Shown here: positions 8,477-21,200 of the stretch, one piece after another
Layout: every line of letters begins with the position of its first letter
Numbering within the stretch: the first letter of the stretch is position 1
Origin: Micromonospora inaquosa
GTDB lineage: Bacteria; Actinomycetota; Actinomycetes; Mycobacteriales; Micromonosporaceae
Direction of reading: 5' to 3'
Length of the DNA: 34,701 bases
NCBI RefSeq assembly: GCF_003857055.1
Contig: NZ_QGSZ01000146.1
Span: 1-34,701 of the forward strand
Translations under genes and position numbers: made by a program
Notes under the pieces: model-generated
What the model was told of the DNA's origin: nothing
Seen by the model: the letters and a program-made list of their open reading frames with translations, nothing else
Database searches by the model: none

Positions 8477-8781
8477 CCGACGTGATCGACGGAACCGAAC
8501 TCGGACCGGTGGGTCAGGAGATCGTGTACGAGAACGACCGGGTCCGGGTCTGGCACATCCGCCTGGAGCCGGGCGAGCGGCAACCGCTGCACCGGCACGA
8601 CCACCCCTACCTGGTGGTGGCGATCGAGGGCGCCAAGAACGTCGTACAGACCATCGATGGCACCCGGATCGACGCCGACGAGCCCACCGGCGGGGTGGTC
8701 TACCGGGACCCGGGCGCGGTGCACATGCTGACCAATGTCGGGGATACGACTTACCTGGCCCGGCTGGTAGAACTCAAGTAG
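8473..8781 (+). CDS. Small single-domain cupin protein
   Basis: A 102-residue beta-barrel protein of the cupin superfamily. The first cupin motif is visible as GERQPLHRHDHPYLVVAIEG, with closely spaced histidines and a downstream acidic residue as possible metal ligands; the second appears as GAVHMLTNVGDTTYLARLVE. The start ATG overlaps the stop of the LLM gene (ATGA), so the two are translationally coupled. Small cupins of this kind can be dioxygenases, isomerases or sensors of small molecules; nothing here separates these. Its position suggests it works in the same pathway as the LLM enzyme and the ABC importer. Confidence 0.82.
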   Translation: MTDVIDGTELGPVGQEIVYENDRVRVWHIRLEPGERQPLHRHDHPYLVVAIEGAKNVVQTIDGTRIDADEPTGGVVYRDPGAVHMLTNVGDTTYLARLVELK

Positions 8782-8786
8782 ACCCG

Positions 8787-8830
8787 CCGATCGCCACCGG
8801 CGTGCCGTGCGGCGCGCCGTTGGCGATCGG
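8787..8830 (+). terminator. Hairpin ending the ABC/LLM/cupin operon
   Basis: Outer arms CCGATCGCCA (8787-8796) and TGGCGATCGG (8821-8830) are perfectly complementary, with inner pairing CGGCG/CGCCG (8798-8802 with 8815-8819). It begins six bases after the cupin stop. It also argues against starting the next gene at 8807, which would lie inside the hairpin. Confidence 0.65.
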
Positions 8831-8857
8831 GTGTACCAGGTGCGTAACGTGCCGGAC

Positions 8858-11737
8858 ATGGCCTTTCGGACCTGGGGCAGACTGCTGCTCACGGCGCTCG
8901 GGGTGAGCGTGCTGGCCGGAGCCGGCCAGCTCGGCATCGCGTACGGTTTCGGCATTGTCCGGCTCACCGGCGCTTTCACCGGTACGACCGTCAACCAGTG
9001 GCCGGCCCAGCTCGTCTGGGTGGGTTGGTTCGCCGCGAACGCCGCTGTCGCCGGTGCCGTCCTGACCGGACGCCTCGCTCACCGCGACGCCCCGGCGACC
9101 AGCACGGGCCGGCAGTTGGCGGTCGGCGGCGCGGCGGCGCTGGGCGCCACCGTCATCGCCCCGCTCTGCATGCAGCCCGCCCGCGCCGCCGAGCTGATCT
9201 CCGTCGACCCGGTCTGGGCGGTGGGCATCTGCGCGGTGGTCGGTGCGGTGATCGGGGCGGGCGCGGCGATCGCCGTCCTGTTCCGGCCCGAGCTGGGCTG
9301 GAACATGGCGGCCGTGGCCGGCGCGGTCTGGCTGCTGGCGCTGATCTCCGTCCTACCGTCGCTCGGCACGGCCGGCCCACTGCCGACCGTCCGGCTCGGC
9401 GTACTGGAGCCGAGTTGGCTCGGCGACGCCGCCGCACAGCGCCTGGCGCTGCTCCTGCTGCCCACCGTGGCGCTGCTGGCCAGCGCGGCGACCGCCGGGC
9501 TGGCCCGCTGGCGGGGCCAGGCTCCACTGGTCAGTGGGGCCACCGGGGTTGCCGGTCCGGTGCTGGTGGCGTTCGCCTACCTGACCGCCGGTCCGGGTGA
9601 CGCGGTGGACCGCTACCAGGCCACCCCCTACTACGGCGCGTTGATCGCGATCCTCGCCGGAGCACTCGGCGCAGCTGCCGCCGCGCTGCTGCGTTGGCCG
9701 ACGGGCAGCCGTGCCGCCGATCCGCAGGCGATCGAGCCCACCGCCATCCTGCGCCCGCTGCCCGCCGGCCCGGCGCTGCCCGGCGCCGCGTCGGCAAACG
9801 ACCGGGACACCGACGAACACGCCGACCCGGAGACGACAAACGCCGAGCTGGCCACCACGCAGCCTGGCGGCGTCGTTGCGGGTCCGTGGGGAGCGGGCGA
9901 ACCCGATGCCGTCCGTACCGTCCCGGCCCACTGGGACTGGCCGGAGACCACCGCGAGCGGCCAGCACGGGCCGGCTCCCGCCGCTGCGCCGTCTTCCGCC
10001 GCTGCGCCTTCCGCCGCTGCGCCTTCCGCCGCTGGGAACCGGCCGGCAGCCTGGGTGACCGCGCCGACCGGTGAGTTCACCGCCGCCGGGCAGACTCCCC
10101 CAGCACCCCGCGATGATGTCCCGGCCACGACCGAGCCCTCGGCCAGCACCGACGCCAGCGACGTCACCGACACCACCCCGACCAGCACCACCGCCGGACG
10201 CGCCAACGCCGCGACTCCGACGGGTGACCGAGCGGTCGACGAGCCGGCCGACAGCCCTGTGACGGGCACCAGCGGCAGGCCGACCGGTGGGCGTACCACC
10301 CGCAAGGCCGCCGCCACCGCCGTCCCGGCCCCGACAGGCGCAGGCCCGACCAGCACGGACCCGACCAGCACGGACCCGACCAGCACGGACCCGACCAGCA
10401 CGGACCCGACCAGCACGGACCCGACCAGCACGGACCCCGACCCGACGGGCACGGGCGCGGCCAGCGCTGGTGCGGCCGACCCCGGCACGCCCAAGGCGCC
10501 GCCGACGATCAAGCCGCGACGGACCCGTAAGTCGAAGGCCAACCCGGACGCGACCGCATCCGACGTGGTTGACGGCACGCCCTCCGCCGCTTCGGCAACC
10601 ACCTCCGAGACGGCCCCCAACGAGACGGCCCCCAACGAGACGGTCACCGGCCGTGCGACGAAGGGCACCCGGCCGGGCAGGTCCGCCGACAGCGCCGGCT
10701 CCGACACGGCGGTAGCCCGCACCACCGCCGCCGGCTCGAAGCGAACACCGGCCACCCCCGTCAGCGGCCCGAAGCAGGCCACCTCGGTGAACGCCGGAAC
10801 CGGCGCGACGCAGGCGCCTACCAACCCGGAGTCCCCGAGCACGGCAACCGACGCCGCACAGACACCGAGCACCGCGACCGGAGCGACACCAGCACCGGCG
10901 GTCCCGACCACGGCGACCGGCCGCTCTGGGGCGGAAGCCACTGCTGCCCCGCTCGCCCAGGAGGCCGGCACGGGAAGCACGGCGGCACCGGCCGAGGCGG
11001 CCTCCCCGACCAGCGATCCGGCCGTCGCCGGCGGCACCGACAGCGCACGGCCGGCCGCCGAGAACGTCCCCGCCGCTGGGTTGTTCGAGGCCACCGCCGC
11101 CAACGACCCGGACACGGACCGGTGGACGCCCGCGCCGTCGGTCTGGCCGGTCACCCCGACCTGGACGGTGCCACCACAGACCTCCGAGCCGGGGGCAACG
11201 GCGTCGGAGGGGTCCAGCGGACCGGACGAGCCGACCGGCTCGACGCCCAAGCCCCGGCATCGTGCGTTGCCGGATTTGAGCCGGGCCGGCACCTGGAACG
11301 CGTTCGACACCTCTCGGCGCGGTGGGTCGGCGGGATCGCAGGACAGGTCGACGGCACGGACAGCGCCGATCGGAGCTGGCGATACGACCACCCCGGCCGC
11401 GCACCCGGGCCCGGCGGGCGAGCCCTCCGGTGCCACCAGCCCCGACGGCACCGGCGAGGTGGCGCCTACCGACGCCACGTCGACAGCGCAGACGCCTCCC
11501 CAGGTGGCAGAGCAGCCCTCCCGGCGCGGACGGCTCGGCGGGCTGTTCCGCCGCAATCGGTCCCGCGCCGACGAGGAGAGCCCGAAGACGTCGGATGCGG
11601 CGGAGCCGCTGGCGACCCAGGACGAGGAATTCGTGGACTGGGTCGCCGGTCTGAGCAAGCCGGTGTCGGACAACGAGCCCGAGCAGGAGAACGGCCGCCG
11701 GTCGTTGCGCTCCACCGGCCGGCACCACCGCGAATGA
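8858..11737 (+). CDS. Polytopic membrane protein with very long low-complexity tail
   Basis: I do not recognise this protein beyond its architecture. From the ATG at 8858 (959 residues) the first 290 or so residues contain about seven or eight hydrophobic segments, starting RTWGRLLLTALGVSVLAGAG and ending near GALIAILAGALGAAAAALL. The remaining two thirds are Ala/Thr/Pro/Ser/Asp-rich and probably disordered, with basic (GRLGGLFRRNRSRA) and acidic patches near the C-terminus. The tail contains in-frame tandem repeats: six copies of a 15-bp unit giving TSTDP, about two and a half copies giving SAAAP, and two giving ETAPN. No convincing ribosome site precedes 8858; a GTG at 8831 or the ATG at 8807 would only lengthen the N-terminus. 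Such tails are common in Micromonosporaceae membrane proteins, but the role is unknown. Confidence 0.75.
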   Translation: MAFRTWGRLLLTALGVSVLAGAGQLGIAYGFGIVRLTGAFTGTTVNQWPAQLVWVGWFAANAAVAGAVLTGRLAHRDAPATSTGRQLAVGGAAALGATVIAPLCMQPARAAELISVDPVWAVGICAVVGAVIGAGAAIAVLFRPELGWNMAAVAGAVWLLALISVLPSLGTAGPLPTVRLGVLEPSWLGDAAAQRLALLLLPTVALLASAATAGLARWRGQAPLVSGATGVAGPVLVAFAYLTAGPGDAVDRYQATPYYGALIAILAGALGAAAAALLRWPTGSRAADPQAIEPTAILRPLPAGPALPGAASANDRDTDEHADPETTNAELATTQPGGVVAGPWGAGEPDAVRTVPAHWDWPETTASGQHGPAPAAAPSSAAAPSAAAPSAAGNRPAAWVTAPTGEFTAAGQTPPAPRDDVPATTEPSASTDASDVTDTTPTSTTAGRANAATPTGDRAVDEPADSPVTGTSGRPTGGRTTRKAAATAVPAPTGAGPTSTDPTSTDPTSTDPTSTDPTSTDPTSTDPDPTGTGAASAGAADPGTPKAPPTIKPRRTRKSKANPDATASDVVDGTPSAASATTSETAPNETAPNETVTGRATKGTRPGRSADSAGSDTAVARTTAAGSKRTPATPVSGPKQATSVNAGTGATQAPTNPESPSTATDAAQTPSTATGATPAPAVPTTATGRSGAEATAAPLAQEAGTGSTAAPAEAASPTSDPAVAGGTDSARPAAENVPAAGLFEATAANDPDTDRWTPAPSVWPVTPTWTVPPQTSEPGATASEGSSGPDEPTGSTPKPRHRALPDLSRAGTWNAFDTSRRGGSAGSQDRSTARTAPIGAGDTTTPAAHPGPAGEPSGATSPDGTGEVAPTDATSTAQTPPQVAEQPSRRGRLGGLFRRNRSRADEESPKTSDAAEPLATQDEEFVDWVAGLSKPVSDNEPEQENGRRSLRSTGRHHRE
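10345..10434 (+). repeat. Six tandem copies of a 15-bp repeat (TSTDP codons)
   Basis: The unit CCCGACCAGCACGGA occurs six times without any mismatch (10345-10359 and every 15 bases to 10434), encoding PTSTD repeats in the disordered tail of the membrane protein. The lack of synonymous drift points to recent expansion by slippage or unequal recombination. Because the unit is a multiple of three, copy-number changes keep the frame. Confidence 0.95.
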
Positions 11738-11784
11738 TCACCACGACCGACCTCACCGCCGAGCACCCGACACCGATAGGCGCG

Positions 11785-11862
11785 TGATCGACTCGGGTTC
11801 ACTGAAACCGGGCTGACCCACCCACCCGGACACCCCGACATCAATGAACCCGTGTCGATCAA
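11785..11862. repeat. Dispersed inverted-repeat element, copy A
   Basis: A 78-bp segment bounded by TGATCGACTCGGGTTCA and its near-perfect inverse TGAACCCGTGTCGATCA (one mismatch within 16 bases). A related element lies at 24801-24877, sharing TGATCGACTCG, TGAAACCG, CACCCCGAC and GATCAA in the same order and spacing. Both sit between convergent gene ends. It resembles a small non-autonomous palindromic repeat (REP/MITE-like). Confidence 0.75.
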
Positions 11863-11896
11863 CCCGGCCACGCGGAAGCGGGGCGCGACCGGGCGC

Positions 11897-11926
11897 CCCC
11901 GGGACGTCACAGCGGACGTCCCGGGG
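11897..11926 (-). terminator. Terminator of the thiamine operon
   Basis: Perfect 12-bp arms CCCCGGGACGTC (11897-11908) and GACGTCCCCGGG-type complement at 11915-11926 (read GACGTCCCGGGG), with a six-base loop. It lies 21 bases past the thiC stop and can also stop rightward transcripts from the membrane-protein gene. Confidence 0.75.
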
Positions 11927-11947
11927 ACAGGCCACCCTACGAGCGGG

Positions 11948-16078
<4,131 letters not shown>

Positions 16079-16088
<10 letters not shown>

Positions 16089-17242
16089 AGGTGTCCCTCC
16101 ATCGTCGGTTCAGGTCCGCCCACTGCGGCGCCGGCCGGGTCGAAACGGTCGGCCCGCAACGGCGTGAGCAGCGGGTCGGGTACGCCGCCGAGCACCAGGT
16201 CGGCGATCAGGTCGGCGGTGATCGGGGTGAGCACGATGCCGTGCCGGTGATGCCCGGTGGCGGCCAGGACGTCCGGTCGGTCGGGCAGCGGCCCGAGGAT
16301 CGGCGCGTTGTCCGGGGTGCCCGGGCGCAGCCCGGCGACCGCCTCGACCAGGTCGTACTCGGCCAGTTCGGGCAGCAGGTCGACCCCGGCGCGCAGCAAC
16401 CGCTGCACAGCGCCGGCGGTGACTGTGGTGTCCGACCGCTCCTCGACCGTCGCGCCGAGCACCACCTCGCCACCGGCGCGGGGCACCAGGTAGACGTGCT
16501 CGCCGTCGGCGTACCCCCGGATCACGTGCCGGAAGCCCGGCGCGACGCCGTCGGGCGCGCGGAGCCGGAGGATCTGGCCCTTCACCGGCCGCACGGGCAG
16601 GCCGGTGAGCGCGGCGGCCCCGCAGCCGGCGGCGACAACGGTGACGTGCGCGTCCACATCGGACAGCTGCCGGACCGGCTGTGGCACGAGCACCGCGCCG
16701 GCCCGCCGCGCGGCCGTGCGCAGCGCCGGCAGCAACAGCCGGGGGTCGACCTGGTGGTCGGTGGGCGCGAGCGCGCCGCCGCGCACCCGTGGGGCGAGCG
16801 CCGGTTCGCGGTCGCGCAGCTCGCTGGGGCGCAGCGGCGTCACGGGCAGGCCCAACCCCTGCTGGTACGCCCAGAGCCGGCGCGCCTCGGCCAGGTCGTC
16901 GCCGGTGAGCCCGACCATCAGGGTGCCCTCGGTCCGGTAGCCGATCTCGACCCCGGTCGCCTCGGTCAGTTCGGCGGCGAACGCCGGCCAGCGGGCGGCG
17001 GACGCCAGCAGCAGCGCGGTCAGCTGCCGTTCACCGAAGTACGCCTCGGCGACCGGGGAGAGCATTCCGGCGGCCACCGCCGACGCCCCCGAGCCGGGTG
17101 CGGGATCGTGCACCACCACCCGCAGCCCTCGCGCGGCGCAGCGCCAGGCGATGGCCAGCCCGATCGGCCCCGCCCCCACCACTGCCACGTCCGGCCGGAC
17201 CCGGTCGCTCGACGGCGCTGACGGGGACCGACCGGTCAGCAC
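16079..17242 (-). CDS. thiO: Glycine oxidase ThiO
   Basis: FAD-dependent glycine oxidase, 387 residues, which makes the dehydroglycine used by ThiG in aerobic thiazole synthesis. The FAD-binding Rossmann motif VAVVGAGPIGLAIAW lies about 20 residues from the start, followed by GSGASAVAAGMLSPVAEA, GALAPTDHQVDPRLLLPAL, VVAAGCGAAAL, GQILRLRAP and the C-terminal GLRPGTPDNAPILGPLP with GHHRHGIVLTPITADLI, all DAO-family features. The frame is open further upstream, but the GTG at 17242 overlaps the thiE stop and gives the usual length, so I chose it. Its 3' end overlaps thiS by ten bases. Confidence 0.93.
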
Positions 17243-17862
17243 GTCAGGGCCTCGATCAGCTCGGCGGTCGCCCGTGCCGGGTCGGCGGCGGCGGAGACGG
17301 CACCGACCACCGCCACCCCGTACGCGCCGGCGGCCCGCAGCGCGGGCACCCGGGCGGCGGTCACGCCACCGATCGCGATGACCGGGACGTCGACGGCGCC
17401 GACGACGGCGCGTACCCCGTCGGCCCCGATGGGATCCGGCAGGCCGGTCTTGGTGCTGGTGGTGTGGCACGGCCCGACGCCGAGGTAGCTGGCTCCCGCC
17501 GCGACGGCCTCGCGTGCCGGGCCGGGCGCGCGGGCGGTGGCGCCCAGCACGCCGGTGGGGCCGAGCACCCGGCGGGCGGCGGCGACCGGCAGGTCGTCGG
17601 CGCCGACGTGCCCACCGGCGGCGCCCACCGCAAGCGCCACGTGCAACCGGTCGTTGACCAGGCACGTCGCCCGGTACGACGCGCATAGCGCCAACACCCG
17701 CCGGGTCAGGTCGTACGCCTCGCGATCGGTGGCGGAATCCTCGACCCGGACCTGCACCACCAGGTTGGCCTGGGCCACGGTGAGGGCGGCGCGCACCACG
17801 GCGAGTGGGTCGCGACCGGGTCGGGTGTCGGTGATGAGATGCAATCGCCCCAGGGACGGCAC
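17236..17862 (-). CDS. thiE: Thiamine phosphate synthase ThiE
   Basis: Couples HMP diphosphate with thiazole phosphate to thiamine phosphate. The 208 residues show LHLITDTRPG, VQVRVEDS (in place of the more usual QLREK), CLVNDRLHVALAVGAAGGHV with the Mg-binding Asp, GADDLPVAAARRVLG, YLGVGPCHTTSTKTG with the phosphate-binding Thr/Ser/Thr-Lys loop, and VIAIGGVTAARVP. The GTG at 17862 is preceded by GGGAGGAG (17872-17879), which belongs to the 3' end of a TPP riboswitch. It is the first gene of the operon and overlaps thiO by seven bases. Confidence 0.93.
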   Translation of the reverse strand: MPSLGRLHLITDTRPGRDPLAVVRAALTVAQANLVVQVRVEDSATDREAYDLTRRVLALCASYRATCLVNDRLHVALAVGAAGGHVGADDLPVAAARRVLGPTGVLGATARAPGPAREAVAAGASYLGVGPCHTTSTKTGLPDPIGADGVRAVVGAVDVPVIAIGGVTAARVPALRAAGAYGVAVVGAVSAAADPARATAELIEALTC

Positions 17863-17871
17863 GGCAACGCT

Positions 17872-17957
17872 CCTCCCTGCGCCGGCATTACCCGGATCAG
17901 GTTCGACGGTCGGGGGCTGTCAGCCCCCCTCTCAGCCCGGTACACCGGGCTCCCGTG
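17872..17957 (-). promoter_or_regulatory. TPP riboswitch (THI element) controlling the thi operon
   Basis: Read on the minus strand, the leader contains the hallmark CTGAGAGG after a GGGAGCCCGG...CCGGG stem, a variable GGGGGCTGACAGCCCCC arm, and the second conserved block GACCGTCGAACCTGATCCGG followed by GTAATGCCGGCGCAGGGAGG. The terminal GGGAGG is at once the closing part of the aptamer and the thiE ribosome-binding site, so ligand binding should block translation initiation. No separate terminator lies between aptamer and start codon, which supports translational control. Confidence 0.96.
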
Positions 17958-17972
17958 GGTTACTTGCGTGTC

Positions 17973-18001
17973 ACCGTACGACAGATCCGCCGGCCTGCCA
18001 A
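17973..18001 (-). promoter_or_regulatory. Candidate promoter of the thi operon
   Basis: On the minus strand TTGGCA (18001-17996) and TACGGT (17978-17973) are separated by exactly 17 bases and lie just upstream of the riboswitch, placing the transcript start near 17966. Both hexamers fit vegetative actinobacterial promoters. Confidence 0.55.
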
Positions 18002-18134
18002 GGCACGGGGTCGGCGGTGGCCGGTCGGCCGGAACGAGCGAAATCGTTGGGGCACTTCATACGGTCCTGTTCGGAATGTCGCACGCCGTTGCAGAACCGT
18101 TACCCGTCCGCATCTTGCCCGACATCGAGCCAGC

Positions 18135-18169
18135 CGAATTAATTTGTTCAGCGATTCGACAAAATGTCG
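18135..18169 (+). promoter_or_regulatory. AT-rich patch with small palindrome upstream of the ThuA/GSDH gene
   Basis: A 30-base AT-rich island (GAATTAATTTGTTC and following) in otherwise GC-rich DNA, ending in the inverted repeat CGACA-AAA-TGTCG (18157-18169). It is the only plausible promoter/operator site before the rightward gene at 18269; CAAAAT (18160-18165) could act as a -10 box, but no good -35 box is seen. Confidence 0.3.
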
Positions 18170-18268
18170 GTGGGGGCACCCTGGCACGGTGCGACCACCG
18201 GCTCCATCAGGGACGGCCTTCGGCGAGCCGACTCCCGCGATCTCTGTCACTACGACACAGGAGGCGGC

Positions 18269-21200
18269 GTGTCCCGTTCTCGTCGTGCCCGCGTACCAAT
18301 CACCGCAACCCTGATCTCCCTGGCCATGGCCTCGACCACCCTGTTCGGCACGCCCGCGCAGGCGGCCGCCCAGGTCCCCCCACGGGATGCGAAGGCCGCA
18401 GCCCCAGTCAGCCAGGTGGCGCCGAAGGCGCCAAAGGCCGCAGCCGATCCCTTCTCCGTCCTCGTCTTCTCCAAGACCGCCGGCTTCCGGCATGACTCCA
18501 TCCCCACCGGCATCGCCGCCATCCAGCAGCTCGGCGTCGACAACGGATTCACCGTGGACAACTCCGAGGACGGCGCCGCATTCAACGACGCCAACCTGGC
18601 GAAGTACAAGGCGGTGATCTGGCTCTCCACCACCGGTGACGTGCTCAACGCCGACCAGCAGGCGGCGTTCGAGCGTTACGTGAAGGCCGGCGGCGGTTAC
18701 GTCGGCATCCACGCCGCATCGGACACCGAGTACAGCTGGGCCTGGTACGGCGACCTGGTCGGCGCGTACTTCGCCAACCACCCGCAGAACCAGACGGCCA
18801 CGGTCAAGGTGGAGGACCACGCCCACCCGTCCACGGCCGAACTGCCGGACCGCTGGTCCCGGTTCGACGAGTGGTACAACTACCAGACCAACCCTCGGCC
18901 GGACGTGCACGTGCTGGCCAGCCTGGACGAGAAGAGCTACACCCCCGGCGCCGGCGCGATGGGTGCGGACCACCCGGTCGCCTGGTGTCAGGACTACGAC
19001 GGCGGCCGCTCCTGGTACACGGGCCTGGGGCACACCCGGGAGTCGTACGCCGAGCCCGAGTTCCTCTCCCACCTGCTCGGCGGCATCCGCACCGCGGCGG
19101 GCGTCGAGAACGCCGACTGTGGTGCCTCGAAGACCTCGAACTTCGAGAAGATCTCCCTGGACAGCAACACCAGCAACCCGATGGAGCTGGACATCGCCCC
19201 CGACGGGCGGGTCTTCTACGTCGAGCGCGACGGTCGGGTGCAGATCATCAAGCCGGACACCGGCAACACCGTCACCGCTGTCGACCTGGACGTCTTCACC
19301 GGCAACGAGGACGGCCTCATCGGCATCCGGCTCGACCCGGACTTCGCCACCAACAAGTGGGTGTACCTGTACTACGCCCCGAACGACGGGGTCACCCGCA
19401 ACCTGCTGTCCCGCTTCACGGTGACCGGCGACACCATCGACCCGGCCAGCGAGAAGCAGGTGCTGCGGGTCGACACCCAACGCAACACCTGCTGCCACGC
19501 CGGCGGCAGCATGACCTTCGACGGCGAGGGCAACCTTTACCTCGCCACCGGTGACAACACCAACCCGTTCGAGTCGAACTCGTACTCGCCGATCGACGAG
19601 CGGTCGGGTCGCCAGGACTACGACGCGCAGCGCACCTCGGCGAACACGAACGACCTGCGCGGCAAGGTGATCCGGATCCACCCGGAGGACGACGGGACGT
19701 ACACCGTTCCGGCCGGCAACCTCTTCGCGCCGGGCACCGAGAAGACCCGTCCCGAGATCTACGCGATGGGCTTCCGCAACCCGTTCCGGATCGGCACCGA
19801 CCCGAAGACCAACACGCTGTACGTCGGCGACTACGGGCCGGACGCCAACTCGGACAACCCGAACCGGGGCCCCCGCGGCCTGGTCGAGTGGAACATCGTG
19901 ACGCCGGGCAACTACGGGTGGCCGTACTGCACGGGCACGAACGAGGCGTACAACGACTACACGTTCCCGTCCGGCCCGAGCGGCGCGAAGTTCGACTGCG
20001 CGGCGCCGGTGAACAACTCGCCCAACAACACGGGCCTGACCAACCTCCCGCCGGTCGTGCCCGCGACCGTCGACTACGGGTACGCCGGTGACGCGCGTTA
20101 CCCGGAGATCGGCGGCGGTGGCGCCCCGATGGGCGGCCCGGTCTACCGCTACGACGCCGACCTGAACTCCACCCGCAAGTGGCCGGCGTACTACGACGGC
20201 AAGGCTCTGCTCGGCGAGTGGAACCAGAACAAGATGTACACCATGCAGGTGACTGCCGATGGCAAGTCGTTGGTGGACATCAACCAGCTGCTCACCGGCA
20301 TGAGCATGATCCGGCCGATGGACTTCGAGTTCGGCCCGGACGGCGCGCTGTACCTGATCGAGTGGGGCAGCGGTTTCGGCGGCAACAACGACAACTCCGG
20401 CGTCTACCGGATCGACTACACCGCCGGTGACCGCGCGCCGATCGCGGCGGCGTCCGCCGACCCGACCTCGGGTGCGGCGCCGTTGACTGTCACCTTCTCC
20501 AGCGCCGGATCCCGGGACCCGGACGGTGGCACGCTCACCTACGCCTGGGCCTTCGGCGACGGGCAGACCTCCACCGAGGCGAACCCGACCCACACCTACA
20601 CGACGGCGGGCAACTACACCGCCCAGCTCACCGTCACCAACCCGAAGGGCCGTACCGCGGTGGCCAACGTGCCGGTCACCGTGGGCAACACGTCCCCGAC
20701 GGTGACCCTCGAATTCCCGCCGGACGGCGGGTTCTTCGAGTGGGGTGACCAGGTCCGCTACTCGATCAAGGTGACCGACCCGGAGGACGGGGATGTCGAC
20801 TGTGACCGGGTGAACCTCCAGGTGCTGCTGGGTCACGACGAGCACGCCCACCCGCTGGAGCAGCACACCGGCTGCACCGGCACCGTGCAGACGTCACTCG
20901 CTTCCGGGCACGGCGCCGAGGCGAACGTCTTCGCGGTCTTCGAGGCCACCTACACCGATGACGGTGGCGCCGGCGGGGCGAGCCCGCTCACCGGTCGGGT
21001 GATCGAGGTCCTGCAGCCCAAGCGCAAGCAGGCCGAGTTCTTCACCGCCACCGGGCGCGCTCCGGTGAGCACTGGCGGCGGCGACGCCGGCGTGCAGCGG
21101 GAAGCCGCCACCGACAGCGCCGGCGGCGGGCAGAGCATCGCGTTCATCGAGGACGGCGACTGGTGGTCGCTCGCCCCGGCGAACCTGACCAACATCACCG

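Noticed and set aside
10345..10434. CRISPR-like array
   Set aside because: Units are 15 bp with no spacers and lie in frame within a coding sequence.
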